Source: Voacanga thouarsii
Lineage: Eukaryota; Streptophyta; Magnoliopsida; Gentianales; Apocynaceae
Assembly: GCA_026120185.1 (NCBI GenBank)
Contig: JANUWF010001659.1
Location: 3,534,001-3,598,000, forward strand
Direction of reading: 5' to 3'
DNA: 64,000 nt
In this document: one piece after another, positions 31,974 to 47,775 of the stretch
How the letters are laid out: every line of letters starts with the position of its first letter
Numbering within the stretch: the stretch's first letter is position 1
Program-made: the position numbers and the translations under genes
The notes under the pieces: generated by a model
The model's input: only the letters and a program-made list of their open reading frames with translations
The model's database searches: none
What the model was told of the DNA's origin: nothing

Positions 31974-31999
<26 letters not shown>
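31974..31999. repeat. Poly(A) run
   Basis: About 26 A residues in the gypsy leader, just after a T-run near 31940. Confidence 0.85.
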
Positions 32000-32003
<4 letters not shown>

Positions 32004-32488
32004 TGAATCACAAATAAAAATGAGAAAAAAAAACCCTTCCTTGAAATACCAAATTGATTGTTTAGTACCTAGACTTCATCTGTTAGTCATTCTTTTAGCA
32101 AGTTAATTCATACTCTTGATTCTTAGAACAGTTTAGGCATTGCAAAAATTGAATACTTGGGTGTGTCATTATTTGGGTGATTTTCCTAAGCACTTAGTCT
32201 TTCTAGGAGCCTAAAGAATGAACTAGAGTGGTAAAATGTAGATGGTAAGATTATTATTTCAAAAGCCATTAAAAAGAGCGCATACATGAGAGGAGTGCCA
32301 TTTTTTCGAGTGTGAACACATGAGCTTGTGTGTGAGGAAATATTTTTACTAACAATTCTTGTAGGTATTTAAACATGTCATAGGAACATAACAATAATTT
32401 TAAGAAATAAGAGTAAACTGAATGTTCCATGAAGGAGGAGATGAGCTTTCTAACTGCTTTGGAGTAAATCCAAAGACAACTTACTTTC

Positions 32489-33400
32489 ATGAGTGGTAGA
32501 TTAGATCGGATGGAAAGTGCGCAGCCTAGTGGAGCTAACAATTCTTGTTGGACTACTAGGAGAGGAAATTATAGAAGGGAAGAAGAAGTTGGAGATAATA
32601 AGGAGAACGAAAGCTATGAAAAAGTAGACACAAGAAGACGCAGAGGTAGACCAAGGGGACAGGATAGGGAAGATGCCAACATCAGCTCTATCAAAATGAA
32701 AATTCCTTCATTCCAAGGGAAAAATAACCCCGAAGCCTATTTCGAGTGGAAAAGAAAGGTTGAATTAGTATTTGACTGCCACAACTACTCCGGAGAGAAA
32801 AAGGTAAAGTTGGTTGTGGTTGAATTTTCTTATTATGCTATTATTTGGTGGGATTAATTATTTAAATCAAGGAAGTGAAATTATGAAGACCCTATTGAAA
32901 CTTGGATAATTTAAAGAAAATAATGAGAAAAAGATTTGTTCCTTCACATTACTATAGGGAGCTTTATCAAAAGCTCTAAACACTTACCCAAAGGAACAAA
33001 AGCATAGAGGACTATCACAAGGAGATAGAGATAGCCATGATTCGAGCTAATGTGGTGGAAGATAGTGAGGCTACATGGGCAAGAATCTTACAAGGACTAA
33101 ATCGAGACATTGCTAATGTGGTGCAACTTCATCATTACATGAATTTGGAGGAGATACTTCACATGGTGATAAAGATAGAAAACTAACTTAAAAGAAAGGG
33201 GATAACTAAACCTTCATTCAACCAATCCACTTAATCTAAAACCAATTGGAGAAGGGAATATAGGCACCAATAAAAAAAAACTCCTAAGGACAAAGGTAAA
33301 TCTATTGAACCCCCTAAAAGAAGTAGAGAAATTGTTTGTTTCAAGTGTAAAGGACATGGATCCTACCAACATCTAAACAATTGAATGATGATGATCAAAG
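32489..33400 (+). pseudogene. Gypsy gag
   Basis: Open for 122 codons (32489-32857): an Arg-rich RRRRGRPRGQDRED segment, then the gag core KIPSFQGKNNPEAYFEWKRK, VELVFDCHNYS and AIIWWD. These motifs are widespread in plant Ty3/gypsy gag. It continues with stops and frameshifts to about 33200 (AMIRANV, HYMNLEE). A degraded zinc knuckle (CFKCKGHGSYQ-like, near 33340) follows, with the last ligands lost. Confidence 0.75.
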
Positions 33401-33549
33401 ATGGAGAATTGATAAGTGATAGTGAAAGGGATGACTCCTTGCGACCCCTTGAAGATAGTGATGAACATGAATACATTGAATATCCTGTACATGGAGATGC
33501 CCTTGTGATAAGAAGAATATTGTACTTGCAAGTTAAGGAAGGTGACAAC

Positions 33550-34160
33550 AAAGAGTAAAGGGAAAATATCTTCCATATAAGGTGTTTTGTCAATAGAAAG
33601 GTATGCAATTTAATTATTGATGGCAGAAGTTGTACTAATGTAGCTAGTACTACTCTTGTGGAGAAACTGGAATTACCTTGGATGAAACACCTTAAACCCT
33701 ACAAATTGCAATGGTTGAATGACTGTTGGGAGGTAAGAGTTATTAAGCAAGTATTGGTAACATTCTCCATTGGAAGATACAAGAATGATGTTTTATGTGA
33801 TATTGTTCCCATACAAGCTGGTCACATTCTTTTGGGGCTTCCATGGAAAATTAATCGTAAGGTGATACATGATGGTTACAAGAATATATATACTTTTGTA
33901 CATGACCATAAAAAAGGTTATTCTTGCACCCCTTACCCTGATACAAGTGTATGAAACTCAAAAGGGACAAGAAAAAGAGAGTGATGAAAAAAAAGATTCA
34001 AAAGAAAAAAGAAAAGAAAGAGAAGAGATGAATGAAAAAAAAAAGGTGGAAAAACAAGAGAGAAAAGAAAAAATCAAAAAGAATTTTTATGCAAAAGAAA
34101 GAGAAGTGATTGAAACTATTAATGCAAATGAACATGTGATCTTACTCCTTTTTAAGTAGT
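33550..34160 (+). pseudogene. Gypsy protease region
   Basis: Open from 33658 for 98 codons. Upstream, CTNVAS (near 33635) marks the retropepsin loop: a DGRSCTN sequence where family members have a D-G/S-G-type site. It then has VTFSIGRYKNDVLCDIVP and AGHILLGLPW, the conserved second half of gypsy protease. A very Lys/Glu-rich, low-complexity stretch (33955-34110) precedes RT. Confidence 0.7.
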
Positions 34161-34239
34161 CTCTTTTTGTTGCTTACACTCTTGACCCATCTCTTCTTAG
34201 TTCTTTTATTTAGATATTATAGGAATTTAAAGATATATT

Positions 34240-35140
34240 TCCCGAAGAACTCCTTAAGGGACTACCACCAATTAGGGGAATTGAACATCAAATTAGTTTT
34301 ATTCCTAGAGTTGTTATTCCAAACCGCCTTATCTATAAAAGTAATTCTGAAAAAACAAAGAAGTCATAAAGGCAAGTAGAAGAACTTCTAGCTAAGGGCC
34401 ATGTAAAGGAAAGTTTAAGTCCATGTGCTGTACCCGTTTTGCTGGTTCCAAAGAAGGATGGTACTTGGCATATATGCGTTGATTATAAAGCCATCAACAA
34501 CATAAGGGTAAATTATCGTCACCTATCCCTAGATTAGATGACATGTTAGATGAATTATATAGTTCTAGTATTTTTACAAAAATTGATTTAAAATCTGGAT
34601 ACCATCAAATTCGCATTAGGGAAAGAGGTGAATGTAAAACTGTATTTAAAACAAATATGGGCTTTATGAATGGTTAGTAATGCCATTTGGACTTACAAAT
34701 GCACCTAGCACTTTTATGAGATTAATGAATCATGTTTTGCGTGAGTTCATTGGCAAATTTATGGCTGTAGATTTTGCTAACATTTTGATTTATAGTAAAT
34801 ATTTTGATGAGAATATGTCACATGTAACACTCGTTTTACTTGCATTAAGGAGAGAAAAACTATATGCAAATATTGGAAAGTGTAGTTTTTGCATAAAAAA
34901 TGTTACTTTTCTTGGATTTGTTGTAAGCCCTAGAAGGATTCAAATTGATGAATCTAAGGTCAAGGAAATTAAGGAATGGCCAACACCTACTAATGCTAAT
35001 GAGGTAAGTAGTTTTCATAGTTTGACTAGTTTTTATAGAAGATTTGTAAAAGATTTGAGTAATATTGCTGTACCTCTAACTGAAGTTATCAAGAAAAATA
35101 TTGATTTCAAATGGTATAGTGAACAAGAGTAGGCATTCCA
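34240..35140 (+). pseudogene. Gypsy reverse transcriptase
   Basis: Contains [19 protein letters not shown] (about 34449-34505), a frameshift, then a 150-codon frame with MPFGLTNAPSTFMRLMNHVL, ANILIYSK, FLGFVVSP and SFYRRFVKDLSNIAVPL. The catalytic Asp pair is gone: where family members read Y-x-D-D, this copy has D-F-A-N at about 34772-34783. The enzyme could not function. Confidence 0.8.
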
Positions 35141-35626
35141 AGAGCTTAAAGGTAAGTTATGTACTTACACATTTACTAGTATTATCAAATTTTGATAAAA
35201 CTTTTGAAAATAGAATGTGATGTATCGGGAATAGGTATTGGTGCTATTTTGTTATAGAAAAGAAGGCTAATTGCATATTTTAGTGAGAAAGTATCTTGAG
35301 CTGTATTGAGCTATCCAACATATGATACGGATATGCTTTGGTGAGGACGTTGCAAACTTGGCAACATTATCTCTAGCCTAAGGAATTTGTAATCCATTCA
35401 GACCATGAATCACTGACGAAAGTATTTCCTAACTTCAGGAAATCTAAGCTTAATCCATGTGGGGCTGGACATTTCCAAAAGTATTGAAAAGAATAAATGA
35501 TAATTCTTACAAAATAGATCTCCCAAGTGAGTTTACTGTTTCTGCTACTTTTAATGTTTCTAACCTTATCTTTGTTTGATGTAGGGGATGATGATTTGAG
35601 GATGAATCTTTTTCAAGAAGGGGGGA

Positions 35627-36447
35627 TGATACGCATCTAATTGTCTCAATGCCCAAAGATCTATTATAATTGCCCAATGGACTAGCTACTAGATCAAAAG
35701 GCAAACGATTTAAAGATGCATTGCAAGGTTTTATGTCCAATTGGTGACAAGAGCTGTCCATTAAAGATATTGAAGGCTTCCAAAAAGGCTAGATATCATC
35801 TAACATCTTTATTTTAGAGATTAGAGAGTCAAAAGAGAAGTGTGGGCTTACAGTCGGCCCAAAAGATCATAATGAATATTGCGAAGATATTCTATAGGAC
35901 AGAATATTATTCCTCCTATTCTTTTAGAAAATTATTATATTGAATATTTTTATTTTCTATAGGAAATTATTCTTGTTGTCTAATTTCTTTAGGTAATTAT
36001 TCTAGTTTCCTAATCACTTTAGAAAATTGCTATGTTTTATTAATTTCTTATTTTCCAAGAAGTCTAACTCAATATAAAGAGGCTTCTAACTATTGTGTGT
36101 GGGGGGGGGGATTCATTCAACAATACAATTGTGAGTTTTATTCTCTTTGTGAGAGTTCTTTCATGGGTTCCTTTGTGGACTAAGATATCCTTTTTGTCGC
36201 AAAGTATTGATCATCGTTTGAGTAATATCACCTAGGATCTTGTAGTGCTTTGCCTACAGGGTTCGTGGTTCTACCAAGGGTCTCTAGTTCCTTTCGTCTA
36301 GAGGTTTGAGGTTGATCAATTCAACTTGTGACTTGGAAAGTTAGTCCTATCTTGATCGATTGTTGGATTATAAGCCTTTGACTTGTGGCTTAGGAAGCTC
36401 GTCCTATATCTAGTTCTTTGGGTCTCAAGATAATTGGTTGCGTATCA
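35627..36447 (+). repeat. 3' LTR of gypsy element
   Basis: 821 bp with perfect 9-bp inverted termini, TGATACGCA and TGCGTATCA. Preceded by the polypurine tract. A G-run of ten (36101-36110) lies inside. It is better preserved than the 5' LTR. Confidence 0.85.
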
Positions 36448-37178
36448 TCGTTAGCAATAGGTCAAGAAAACTAGACCAGATTTTCTATCCTTTTGTTATC
36501 ACCAACATATTTAGGTGGTGGAAGTATTTCGAAAGTCTAGAAGAAATTGCATTAATGCGAAGAAGTAAAAGGCTTGCGGGATTTACACCAGAAACCATTG
36601 AGCAGACACAAGTGGTTGAACTAAGTGTACCAACACAGCCTAAGCAAATCAAAGCTTTTCCAAAGCATAAAGGTATTATTTTTCGATCTTCTGCTTTGTT
36701 ACTTATGTTTGTGTATTGCCGCGATCCAGTTTCATCTTCTTTTACCACAACCGAGATATCAATCTTCTTCTCTCTAGATTGGCACACACTCCTTCACTCT
36801 CTCTATACAAGACTACTTTTTCTTTCTTTGAAGTTTCAAGTTTTTGTTTTAAAAGAAGGAAAATTGTAAAACCCCACCTAAACCCCCTTAGGATAAGGAA
36901 AAGAGTTGCATTGCGACCAGAATTTTGCAATTCTAACGTGGAGAAAGGAAGTTGCCAAAAACAGCTTGTTTAAGGACATTTAAGGTGCAATCTTTTAGCT
37001 ATTCTTAAGGTAAAACCTCTTGCTCTTAGAATAAAAAGCGTTTAGTACATTTAGAGCATCATTTTGATACCAATTTTGTTGGAAAAATTTGAAGAAACAA
37101 AGTTTTGATTTGAGAAGAAAATTCTGTTTGAAGAGCTTTTTGTGTGGGCTGTGTTTCGGTTGTTTTGAGGAGTATATT
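36448..37178 (+). other. Remainder of copia-like leader with RRSKRLAG ORF
   Basis: After the gypsy insertion the copia-like leader resumes. Within a 143-codon frame the segment from 36554, MRRSKRLAGFTPETIEQ, parallels MQTRRSRRLAGVQPE at 14395. The homology ends at KHK followed by GGTATTATT, which fits a splice donor, and the next 500 bp are T-rich and intron-like. Function of the conserved peptide unknown. Confidence 0.45.
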
Positions 37179-37387
37179 TGTGACACCCCACCCTAAATGC
37201 CCCTACAAATAGGGAAATATATGGCCCATATAGCATGAACATTTTTTGCATATAGACATATTTAGCATGACATGAATAAATTTGCTTGAGTATGACTGTG
37301 GAAGAATTGTTGTGCTTTGGTGATGTTTAATAAATCGCTATTTGTAATAATGATTTATAGAATATTATATCATTAAACTATTAATTG

Positions 37388-37389
<2 letters not shown>

Positions 37390-37429
<40 letters not shown>
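37390..37429. repeat. (TA)n microsatellite
   Basis: About 20 uninterrupted AT dinucleotides. Confidence 0.95.
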
Positions 37430-37431
<2 letters not shown>

Positions 37432-39233
37432 AAAATTTCGCTAACTCTAAATTGCATACTTAATTATTAAGTAACGGTTAATTTAAAAAAAATTAGGTAA
37501 CTATTTATTAATTATTAAATAATCACGTATATTTAAAATATATCTGTGTATTTGCTATATATTTACTAAACACTCACTATATGTTTATTTGATTTATTTA
37601 CTTGTGTATTAATTTTAGGTAGTATTTAAATATTAGATTAGGAATACTTTCTTCTTATTTTATTTTGTTTGGAAAGAAATTGAATTTTCTTAAATTAAAT
37701 ATTTAATCTAGCAAGGAGAATATTTTGAGGGAATTATTAGGTTTCCAAAAGCCTAGTAGCCGCCTCTTAGGAGAAGGAAAAGAGAGAAAACCCAATTCTT
37801 ATGTATTTGAAAAATTATCTTGAAGGGTATTTATTATTTCCAATCCTTTAATGCTTAGGAAAAATTGGAAAATATTTCTATCCTATTCCCACTTCTATGT
37901 GCCACCACCTAACTCTCCAAATCTTATAAGATTATAATTAATTAATTAAAGGAATTTTTTATTAGATAAAACTTAGAGAAAAATAGAATTTTCCTTAATT
38001 CTTTTTCTATTTCCTAAACCTAACATAATTCACCTATAAAAATCCAATTAAATCGGATTTTTTAGCCCTAATTCACCCTAGCATTCGTCTCTCCCTCTCT
38101 TTCTCCCCTCACATGAAATTCCTTCTTCTTTTAGCCAAAGTTTAATTAATGAATTGCTTACGGAGAAATTCGGCACAAGAACATAACTTTGAAGCACCAT
38201 TCCTAGATTGATTTCTTGACATTCTTAGTGGAAACGAAGGCTAGACGACACACACCCTTTCCTCTAAGGTTGTTTGAGTTAGACGTAACAAGAGGTAATG
38301 ACAGAGTTGGCTCTTTCCGTTGATTTTCTTGATTGCTGTCGTAATAGTGGAAAATTAGGGTTTTTAGGTTTTGAAATTTTTTTAACATATGTTCTTTGAT
38401 TGAGAATTTATGATTGTTATGTAAACATGCTTAGATTATGAAAAAGAAACCACCTTTCTAAAGATTTTACGAAAAGAAAATACTTTTACCATTTATTCTT
38501 GAAATTTGGAAATTCTGCGATTATGTGCTAATTGTGGGTTTTATTTCATAATAAAATAGCAAAACAAATTATTGTTGCAAGGCCTTTCGATATTGTGATT
38601 TAGACATGTTTAGAATGTGTTTTATGCTAGAGATCATGCAAGAAAACCCTTCGCTAAAACCAACAACTTTTGAAAAAACTGAAGGGATAGAGTACTCTAT
38701 TTTTGCTGTATAGTCAAGTTTATACTATTATTTCGTGGTGATAAATTCCGAATGTGGCAAAGGTCAAAATAGAAATAACGTATCTTTATATATGTAGATG
38801 TTAACTATAAAATTTTAGAATTTCCTGATGAGGGAATTGAAAGTGAATAAGTTTTCTTTTAAGCTAGTATGTATTGGACAGATTACTACTGTAGAAAAAA
38901 TAAATTATTGAGAATAATTAAGACCTAATTTTAGTGTAAGGCCACTTGTATTCTATTTTATATGTGTTTATGTATGTCTCTGTAAAAATTGAGGTCAATC
39001 CGAAGTGCCTTTCCATGTATTATACTAATAGGAAAAAGTGTCACTCAAGTTAGGAATTGTTTTTAACTTAGGAAATTTTAAAGAAACTTCTATTATTAAT
39101 TTATATGTGTGCCTTATGTGGAATAATTGCATATATCAACACTAGGATGCAATAGTTTATTTAATGCCATCAATACTAATATTGCCATTATTTTATTGTT
39201 ACTCTTATTAATAATAATAATATTATTAACGCT

Positions 39234-39304
<71 letters not shown>
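39234..39304. repeat. (AAT)n microsatellite
   Basis: More than twenty uninterrupted ATA/AAT triplets. The overlapping poly-Ile or poly-Leu frames are artefacts of this repeat. Confidence 0.95.
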
Positions 39305-39306
<2 letters not shown>

Positions 39307-40999
39307 GTTAGCAATATTATCATCACTAATTTTATTAATATTGTCATAATTGTAATTATTACTATTTAATACTCACCAAATTACCTACTCATTAATTAAT
39401 ATATCTCCTCAATTATTTATTTTTGTATTATTTCGAACAAATAGTGCTTTAATTAGCTAAGAAAATAATTAAATAGCTATATATTTACTTAGTTCATTGG
39501 TTACTTAATGTTTTTACCCATTAACTAACCTATTTATTTAATTGTTATTTACTTTCACAAGCAACCTTTCTTTTAATTAACTAATTATTTATTTATATAG
39601 TTATATAGTTACTCAATCGTTTGTCTGCTCACCTATATGTGAGCTTATCATTTATTTAGTAATTGTCTTAGTATACATTAAATTGTTAGTACACAATATT
39701 TCATGTTTAGCTTGTTATATTTGAAATGGAGTTAATAGTTGGTCTGTATTATGTGATGAATTGATGTTAGAAGTTGAGCTAGTTTTGGATACTATGGCAA
39801 TATAAGGGTTATAGGGAAGTTTGTGACATGATCTTTCTATTTTTTCTAGACAGGACTAGGACTTATTGATTAGGTTATCGGACGAATCTAATATTTGTGA
39901 GACAAATGGATTAGGTAAGTTCTTGCATTAAAACCGTTTGTGAAACAATGCAATTGCAAGTTATCAAATGTCGTGTTTTGTTATGATAAAATGTTCAGTA
40001 TGGCTAGATTTCTTACTTTATATCTACTCACGCACTAATTTCTTAAACCAAATGATTTTCAAAATGACGCACTTGGTTTTTCACACTAAACGTGTTGAAC
40101 AAAGTTTCCTATGTCATGCTGGATATTTTCTTTTAGGCCAATATTTGATGCTAATTAGTTTTTTTGTTGCAAAATTGTTGAGAACTTAATAAGGGTAAGC
40201 TACTAACACTAGTCTAAGAAGGAGTGAGCTAGCTTCCCGGTAGGTGGCCACCTCCGGGAGGTGAACTCAATCTTGATTAGGTGACAATGCTAGTGAGTCA
40301 GGCCAGTCCAAGCTAGTGACCATTTCTAAGTGGAACTATCTATTTTTTCCTGGAATGGACAATCAAAAGTTAGAGTGGTTTAGGAGAAGGAGGAGTATCC
40401 CTACCCGTGGGCCGATCACCCATAGTGCTGTGACGCAGGGTTTCATAGTACAGGGTTATGATGCAAGATTTCATGGCTCAGGGTTATGATGCAAGGTTTC
40501 ATTATCTATGTTACTGTTGAGTAGTTGATTTCATTAGAATAAAGTTACTTATTGAGATGCAAATTGAAATCACCACTCTTGTATGTGAAACTATTAGCTT
40601 TGATTGCAATTGCATTTTTGGTATTTAAAAATTTCATATCACGAAATTATTTTAGATGTACACTCACACACACACAGAACTTACTAGAAAATTTATTTCT
40701 TATAATTTTTGTGCATGTTTTCAGGTTATGAGAACTACTAACAAGGTCGAGGCTAGAGTTTAGGATCTAATACTCGACATTTTAGTTGTTTTTTCTTAGA
40801 GACAATGTTTTATTATCCTTTATTTTTGTGACTTTGGTTAAGCTTTACTTTAGCTGGATTCCAATTAAATTTTATTTGAGATATTATTTTGGATAAGTTA
40901 TTTATTTACCTCGTTATAAAGACCCCTTACCTTTCAGACGGGGTGACATCCCCGCCCCTTTTGGGGTACGTAGGTAGCGGGGTGTTACAAGCAGTATTA

Positions 41000-43397
41000 G
41001 AGCTTAGGTTTAGGCAGTTTCCTTAATTTAATAGATTTAGAATTTTAAGTTTTTTTATTTTTGCTAAACTAAGCATATTCTGTGCGAATAAGGTTGTTAG
41101 AATGTATAAGACTACCTGCATAGCCATGGCTCTTGTAAAGCCCCACACTTGTCATAACTCACGCACTTGTTAATATATGAATTGTATGGCAGTAATAATT
41201 TAGAAATTAAAACTCGGAAGTTAAACCGATAGCTAATTGAAGAAACACAACTAAAGTTGATGGAGTCAACAACCAAATACTGCAAAAGAATACTCAAGTG
41301 CTCACTTTGGAAATAAAGAAAATTTGGGATATCTATTTTGGCTCGTAGTCACGTTCTCGGGTCAATGAGCACGAGGCGAAGATGGCGGTTAAGTAGTTGA
41401 CCGTGGGTGCTGTCAGGCCCATAGTTGTGCTTTTAGGAGCCAATGTGACACGAAAATGTCACGGGGATGAGTAGATTCTTAGGATTGGAGTATTATTATT
41501 TCTTTCGTTTGAGGAATTGCGATCCTTACATCACCTTTGATTTGACCATAATGGAGATGTACATTGCAATTGTAAAAGAGGAAGAATGAGAAAAATTTCC
41601 AGAAGTCTAAGAGAATATCAAAGTTTACATTTGTCATACTTCAGGCGCTATACACAGATGCATCAAATCAAAAAGGAAAAGTTGTGTAGGTGAATTCCTA
41701 TAGTGGTAATTCAATCTAACTTAATCTCACCTCTTTACTATTTTTTCCAAGTTTCCTCATGCAAACTATATCCTTTCACTTATCGTTGTTTTTATGAGCT
41801 TTCTTCTAAGATTTGATTATAGAAGACCATCTTAACTACTTCACTCATTGTTAGAAAATTGCTCTTTATCAAATGCATATACATTGTACCCAATTTCTTT
41901 ATATCACTTATATGTGGACTGTCTATTCCTTATTTCATTGAACTTATTCCATCTATTTCTTATTCTTCTTCGTTCTTTTGACTTGCATGCTTTATCATGT
42001 GCTTTCTTTTTCGAGCTATTTCTTGCCAACTCTTTTCTTCTCCATTTGTTGTAAATTTGCTTCTAAAGATTTAATTAATTAAGTCAACCTTTGCTACCCT
42101 AGCTAATGTTTGCAATTATTATTCATCGAACTTTTCAACCATCTTCTAAATGCTTTCTATGTTGCCTCTATGAAGAGTGAATTTACTCCATTCATTTCAT
42201 GTTTTATTTCACTATTTTAAGTTAGCACACGTTGATTTGTGTCTTCTCTAGTTAACCCCTCTCATATTTGAAATCCTAATATCATAATCTTCACAAATCT
42301 TTCACTCATTTATTTTTGAAATTCTCTGTGATACTCAAAACTTTCTTTTCTTTGTCAAATGATATTGATTTGATATGTTTATCTCTCTACCCAATGTCTC
42401 CTATTATTCCTTGTAAATCTTCTATTAATGGTTGAGCATTCAAGGAGCTTTTCTTTATCACTCAACAGAAGTGTTCAATTCTTCACTTCACTCTTTATTT
42501 TCTTGTAGTTCTCATTATTGCACAAAACTTTATTCTTTCTTCTTTCTTCTTCAAGTAATATTGCTTTCATGTGCTTATTCTTGTGCTTAACATCTTCTTT
42601 ATATTTACCTCTTATATTAAGACTTGAATATCCAAGAACTTCTCTTATACAATCATCGGAAGTATTCAGTTCTCGTTAACCACAGTAAAATTCTTTAACA
42701 ATCAACTATTTCAATCTTATCATTTTACTCATTTATGTTTCCTTAAATTATTGAACATCTCATGGCATTAAATTTGGCCTACTCTTCATTCCTATATCCT
42801 TTCCGAACTCACATTTTTCCCTTGAACTCATAAATTCACCCTTAGAAATAGCATGTGTGGGAGATTAAGACTATAACTTATGTTTCACAAAGAAACTTTA
42901 GCCACACGACATCGACTATTCTACTTATTATTTGAAGCTAGTAATAGTTGCATCTGACTTGAAGAAAAGAAGACATATGAGATATTATAGATCATAAAAT
43001 CCCAAAACTTAACTTTACTTAACGAGAGTTGTATTTGAAGTAGAGATTCATTACAAAAATATAAGTATTGCGCTGAGCTAAAATGAGTCAACTGAATAAT
43101 CAAGAATTTCAAACCTTCAATGCAAAGGAAGTGGAAGGGAGAAATCAAGACATCAGAGTAGATGATAATGAAGTGACGCATTATCGTGATCAATTGAACG
43201 TGCATAATCTCTCGTTTAGGATAGCTTCGGCTTGCCAAATCCCATATACACGAACGATTCTTCTTTTCAGAATTCAAGAGACCTTAAATCTAAAAATTTA
43301 GCTGCCTTCACCGTTTCATTTCTTAAGCCCTCGGTCTCTCCTTTTTCCTTAAGGCCATTGACTTCTTTCCTCTTAATGAAAAAAAAAAAAAAAATGA
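41000..43397. other. Undefined repeat-like region
   Basis: After the mutated PBS no gag appears. A TGTAAAGCCCCACACTTG at 41133 looks like another gypsy-type LTR start; 41340-41480 is GC-richer (GGCTCGTAGTCACGTTCTCG). From 41700 to 42900 one strand is strongly pyrimidine-rich without ORFs. Nothing can be named with confidence. Confidence 0.35.
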
Positions 43398-46007
<2,610 letters not shown>

Positions 46008-46020
46008 TCCTCCCCTTCTT
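46008..46020 (-). promoter_or_regulatory. Polypurine tract of minus-strand gypsy
   Basis: On the minus strand AAGAAGGGGAGGA directly precedes the LTR start TGTAATATCC; this is the usual plus-strand primer site. Confidence 0.75.
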
Positions 46021-47775
46021 AAAGGAATTTCATCCCGAAATTTAGGGTGTCGTACTTTTATAACAAATCCGGATACTTTCACCTTATCCATTCCTCGGTA
46101 TCCCAAGTAGTATCTTTTGTATTGTGTGACCCCACATAACCTTTACCATAAGAATCTACTTATTTCAAAGTGTTTTAAGATTTCTATCTAAAATCCTTAT
46201 TAATTTCTCAACATAACTCAGATTGGGTTGTAGTACCAGTGGTTCTTCGTTAAGCCATGCTCCGGATTAGGATGGTATCTCTTCAGTTACGAAACATAGA
46301 ACTCATCATGTCTTCCAATTAAGCCTTCCGGTAAATCCAAGCGATAAGCTACTGGACCAATACTTTCAATAGTTGGAAATGGTCCTAGATACATCAGACT
46401 CAATTTCCTTCCATTGGATGCTTCAGAATTCCTCGACTAGGAGTTAATTTTAAGAACGTCTAATTTTCTACTTGAAACTCCAATTCTGGTCTCTTGTTAT
46501 CCGCGTAACTCTTCTAACGACTCTGAGCTTCTTTCAATCTTTCTTTTATCACTCTAACTTTGTTTGTCATCTCCTGGATATTTACCTCACCTGACTTGCT
46601 AACTTGTCCATCTTCCATCCAATCCCAAAATAATGGTACTTGACACTTCCTTCTAAATCGAGCTTATACGGAGCCATCCCTATCGATAACTAGCAACTAT
46701 TGTTATATGCTAGCTCCACATTGGGTAGCTAAGCTCTCAATTCTTTTGTCTCTGAAGTCCAGAATACATGCCCTCCAAAATTTGAATAACTCTCTCATAT
46801 TGTCCATCAGTCTGAGGATATGTTGCAGTACTGAACTTCTATGTCAAACCTTTAGACTCCTGAAATTTATTCCAAAATCTCGAAGTGAACCTGGGATCTC
46901 AATATGATATAATACTCGACAGTACCCTGAGAAGTCTTACAACTTCCCGCGTGTAAATTTGGGCCAACTTCTCCATTAAGTCTCACACGTTCATCTGTAT
47001 AAAGTGTGCATACTTGGTCAATCGATATACGATCACCCAAATAGCATCTTTTTGTGACTTAGCCATTGGCAATTTGGTGACAAAATCAGTGGTCACTTCC
47101 TCCCATTTCCATTGGGGAATACGTAAAGGTTGCAACAGTCCCACGGACTTCTTTTGTTTTGCTTTTACCTTTTGATAGGTCAAGCACTTTGTCACAAACT
47201 TCACCACATCCTTCTTTATTCCGGACCACCAATATGCATTCTTTAAATCCTGATACATTTTTGCCTCTCCCAAATGAATGACATACTTATTTCTATATGC
47301 CTCCTCTAATATCCTCTTCTTCAACTCCTGATCCTGCGATACACATATTCAATGGTGAAAATATAATACTCCCTTCTTATATGTTCAAAAGTCCTATCCT
47401 CCACGTTCGATCTTCTTATCCTTAAAAACTTGGAATTTCGTGCTGCCCTTCTATGCATTAGTAATTTCTTGCTTCAATTTAGGCACCAATCTCAAATTAT
47501 TAATACGGATCTTTTCCCCGTATATAATTGTTTCCTGTTCCAATAATTCCTGTACCACTCGAACTTCTTGTATTCTTATGCTAGCCATCTTAACTTTTCT
47601 ACTTAGCACATCTGACACTACATTAGCTTTCCCTAAATGATAATTTATAGGATATGTGTACTTCTCCAGAAACTCCATCCACCTTCATTATCTAAGGTTC
47701 AAGTCATTCTACATGAAGATGTACTTAAGGCTCTTATGATCAGTGAACACTTCATAAACTGCTCTATATAGATAG
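46021..47775 (-). pseudogene. Ty3/gypsy pol: RNase H end, integrase, C-terminus
   Basis: From high to low coordinates: FTDHKSLKYIF (about 47740-47700, RNase H), GKANVVSDVLSRKVKM (about 47630), then the integrase zinc region and core in a 113-residue frame (47324-46983). The integrase frame has KMYQDLKNAYWWSGIKKDV, CLTYQKVKA (second Cys of the zinc site replaced by Tyr), WEEVTTDFVTKLP and YRLTKYAHF. The polyprotein end near 46080-46140 (VKVMWGHTIQK) is just before the polypurine tract. Multiple stops. The upstream part is cut at 47775 by a copia LTR. Confidence 0.85.

Larger units (their letters stand above)
31101..36447 (+). mobile_element. Ty3/gypsy retrotransposon, internally deleted
   Basis: A 5.35-kb element with LTRs at 31101-31868 and 35627-36447, a PBS (TGGTATCAAAGC, 31869), gag, protease and RT in order, and a polypurine tract (AAGAAGGGGGGA, about 35615-35626) before the 3' LTR. 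The integrase is missing: sequence jumps from the RNase H region near 35400 to the polyprotein C-terminus near 35480. Everything is riddled with stops. A clear 5-bp target duplication is not seen; only TCG is common to both flanks. It is inserted in a copia-like LTR. Confidence 0.85.
37179..40989 (+). mobile_element. Long gypsy-type LTR (3.8 kb)
   Basis: Begins TGTGACACCCCACCCT and ends GGGGTGTTACA, the typical termini of plant Ty3/gypsy chromovirus-type LTRs. It is followed at 40990 by GCAGTATTAGAGCTTAGGTTTAG, a mutated primer-binding site (expected TGGTATCAGAGC). It contains (TA)n at 37390-37429, (AAT)n at 39234-39304 and 28-bp tandem units at 40451-40505. No gag or pol follows, so the element is truncated after about 100 bp. 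Confidence 0.65.

Noticed and set aside
31095..36452. Five-bp target duplication for the gypsy element at 31101
   Set aside because: Flanks are TTTCG and TCGTT; only TCG is shared, so a true duplication cannot be claimed.
39114..39369. Long poly-Ile/poly-Leu ORFs on both strands
   Set aside because: They are translations of the (AAT)n microsatellite.
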